Source of the DNA: Phalacrocorax aristotelis
Lineage: Eukaryota > Chordata > Aves > Suliformes > Phalacrocoracidae
Length of the DNA stretch: 64,000 nucleotides
NCBI RefSeq assembly: GCF_949628215.1
Contig: NC_134311.1
Coordinates: 62,542,205-62,606,204 of the forward strand
Direction of reading: 5' to 3'
The notes beneath the pieces are model-generated. The model was not told the DNA's origin and ran no database searches. It worked only from the letters and a program-made list of their open reading frames with translations. Both the position numbers and the translations under genes were made by a program. Shown piece by piece: positions 50,469 through 64,000 of the stretch (positions within the stretch are counted from its first letter, which is position 1; each line of letters begins with the position of its first letter).

Positions 50469-63329
<12,861 letters not shown>

Positions 63330-64000
63330 CTAGAAAAAACGCATCAGTATTTATGCTGTTTAGTCTGAAAGTTTTCATCAGTCACAGTAGAGCTGCATAT
63401 CAGTCTTAAAGCTAGAATGATGCAGCACTCTAACTTCAAGGAAATCACACTGCAAAAGGATTGACCTGAACACACTATAGAACATTTAACCTTATTTCTC
63501 CTTGTCATGCACTAGCTAACTTCCGTGTTCTTCAGGCTGTTTCCACACATCATGCTGACCTACACTGATAATTATATACCCCAGTATCAAAACCCCTCCT
63601 CAACATTTACTTATAATATTTACATCATCATTAGTAGGTTTGTAAGGTCACTATGTATCACCAGTCTCCAGACTACAACAGCAGATCATTTGCAACACAG
63701 CTGCACCAGTCCCCTTATTTCCATGTAGGACTAGCTGGCCTCAAAATATAAATATTCTGAATGCTTTTGAGGCTGCTGTACAGATTCTAATGCAAGCTTT
63801 GGACATTTCCCCCTCTGCAAACAAAAGATTTCTCAAAGCAAGTAACCAATAAGCTACATAACAGCAAAGCTAGAACTCCACGCTATACTGAATGGCAAAA
63901 AGTTACACTGCATATCCAAATACTCTCATACAGGGCTGCCAGTGATAAGATTTGGGTACATTAGGCAGTTTAACAAGGTGAGGTAACTGCCAAGTTAATA

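Overview
The window looks like avian genomic DNA. It carries many CR1 non-LTR retrotransposon fragments and one probable avian ERV LTR. Two multi-exon vertebrate genes lie on the minus strand, with GT-AG introns whose phases all match. DDX4 and IL31RA are neighbours in the same order and orientation as in mammals. In birds this block is normally on the Z chromosome, so a Z origin is likely, but this is inferred from gene content and the species cannot be named from the sequence.

Layout from low to high coordinate. 1-4007: flank downstream of IL31RA, with two CR1 pieces. 4008-27617: the complete IL31RA coding sequence in 15 coding exons, read from high to low coordinate, predicting 871 aa. It has a signal peptide, an N-terminal gp130-like Ig domain, a cytokine-binding module with WSEWS, three FNIII domains, one TM helix, box 1 and a tail of about 200 aa. 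27618-37011: a long 5' intron with a 1 kb CR1. 37012-37550: a CpG island with a minus-strand splice donor, the likely IL31RA promoter and non-coding first exon. 37551-50468: intergenic, with a duplicated DDX4 exon fragment (40.1-40.5 kb), a probable LTR (41.6-42.4 kb) and small CR1 pieces. 50469-64000: the 3' half of DDX4 (VASA) in eight coding exons, 378 codons plus stop. It starts just after the expected Walker A exon, which lies beyond the window, and runs through helicase motifs Ia to VI to an unusual C-terminus. One DDX4 intron is almost filled by an antisense CR1.

The two genes do unrelated jobs: DDX4 is a germline RNA helicase and IL31RA is a gp130-family cytokine receptor. They are linked by position only. 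The most notable points are: the bird IL31RA keeps an Ig-like D1 domain that the mammalian protein lacks; its tail has a YxxQ motif and a C-terminal extension; part of a DDX4 exon plus the neighbouring CR1 was copied about 15 kb away and has since drifted; and the DDX4 terminal exon has lost the usual acidic-Trp ending.
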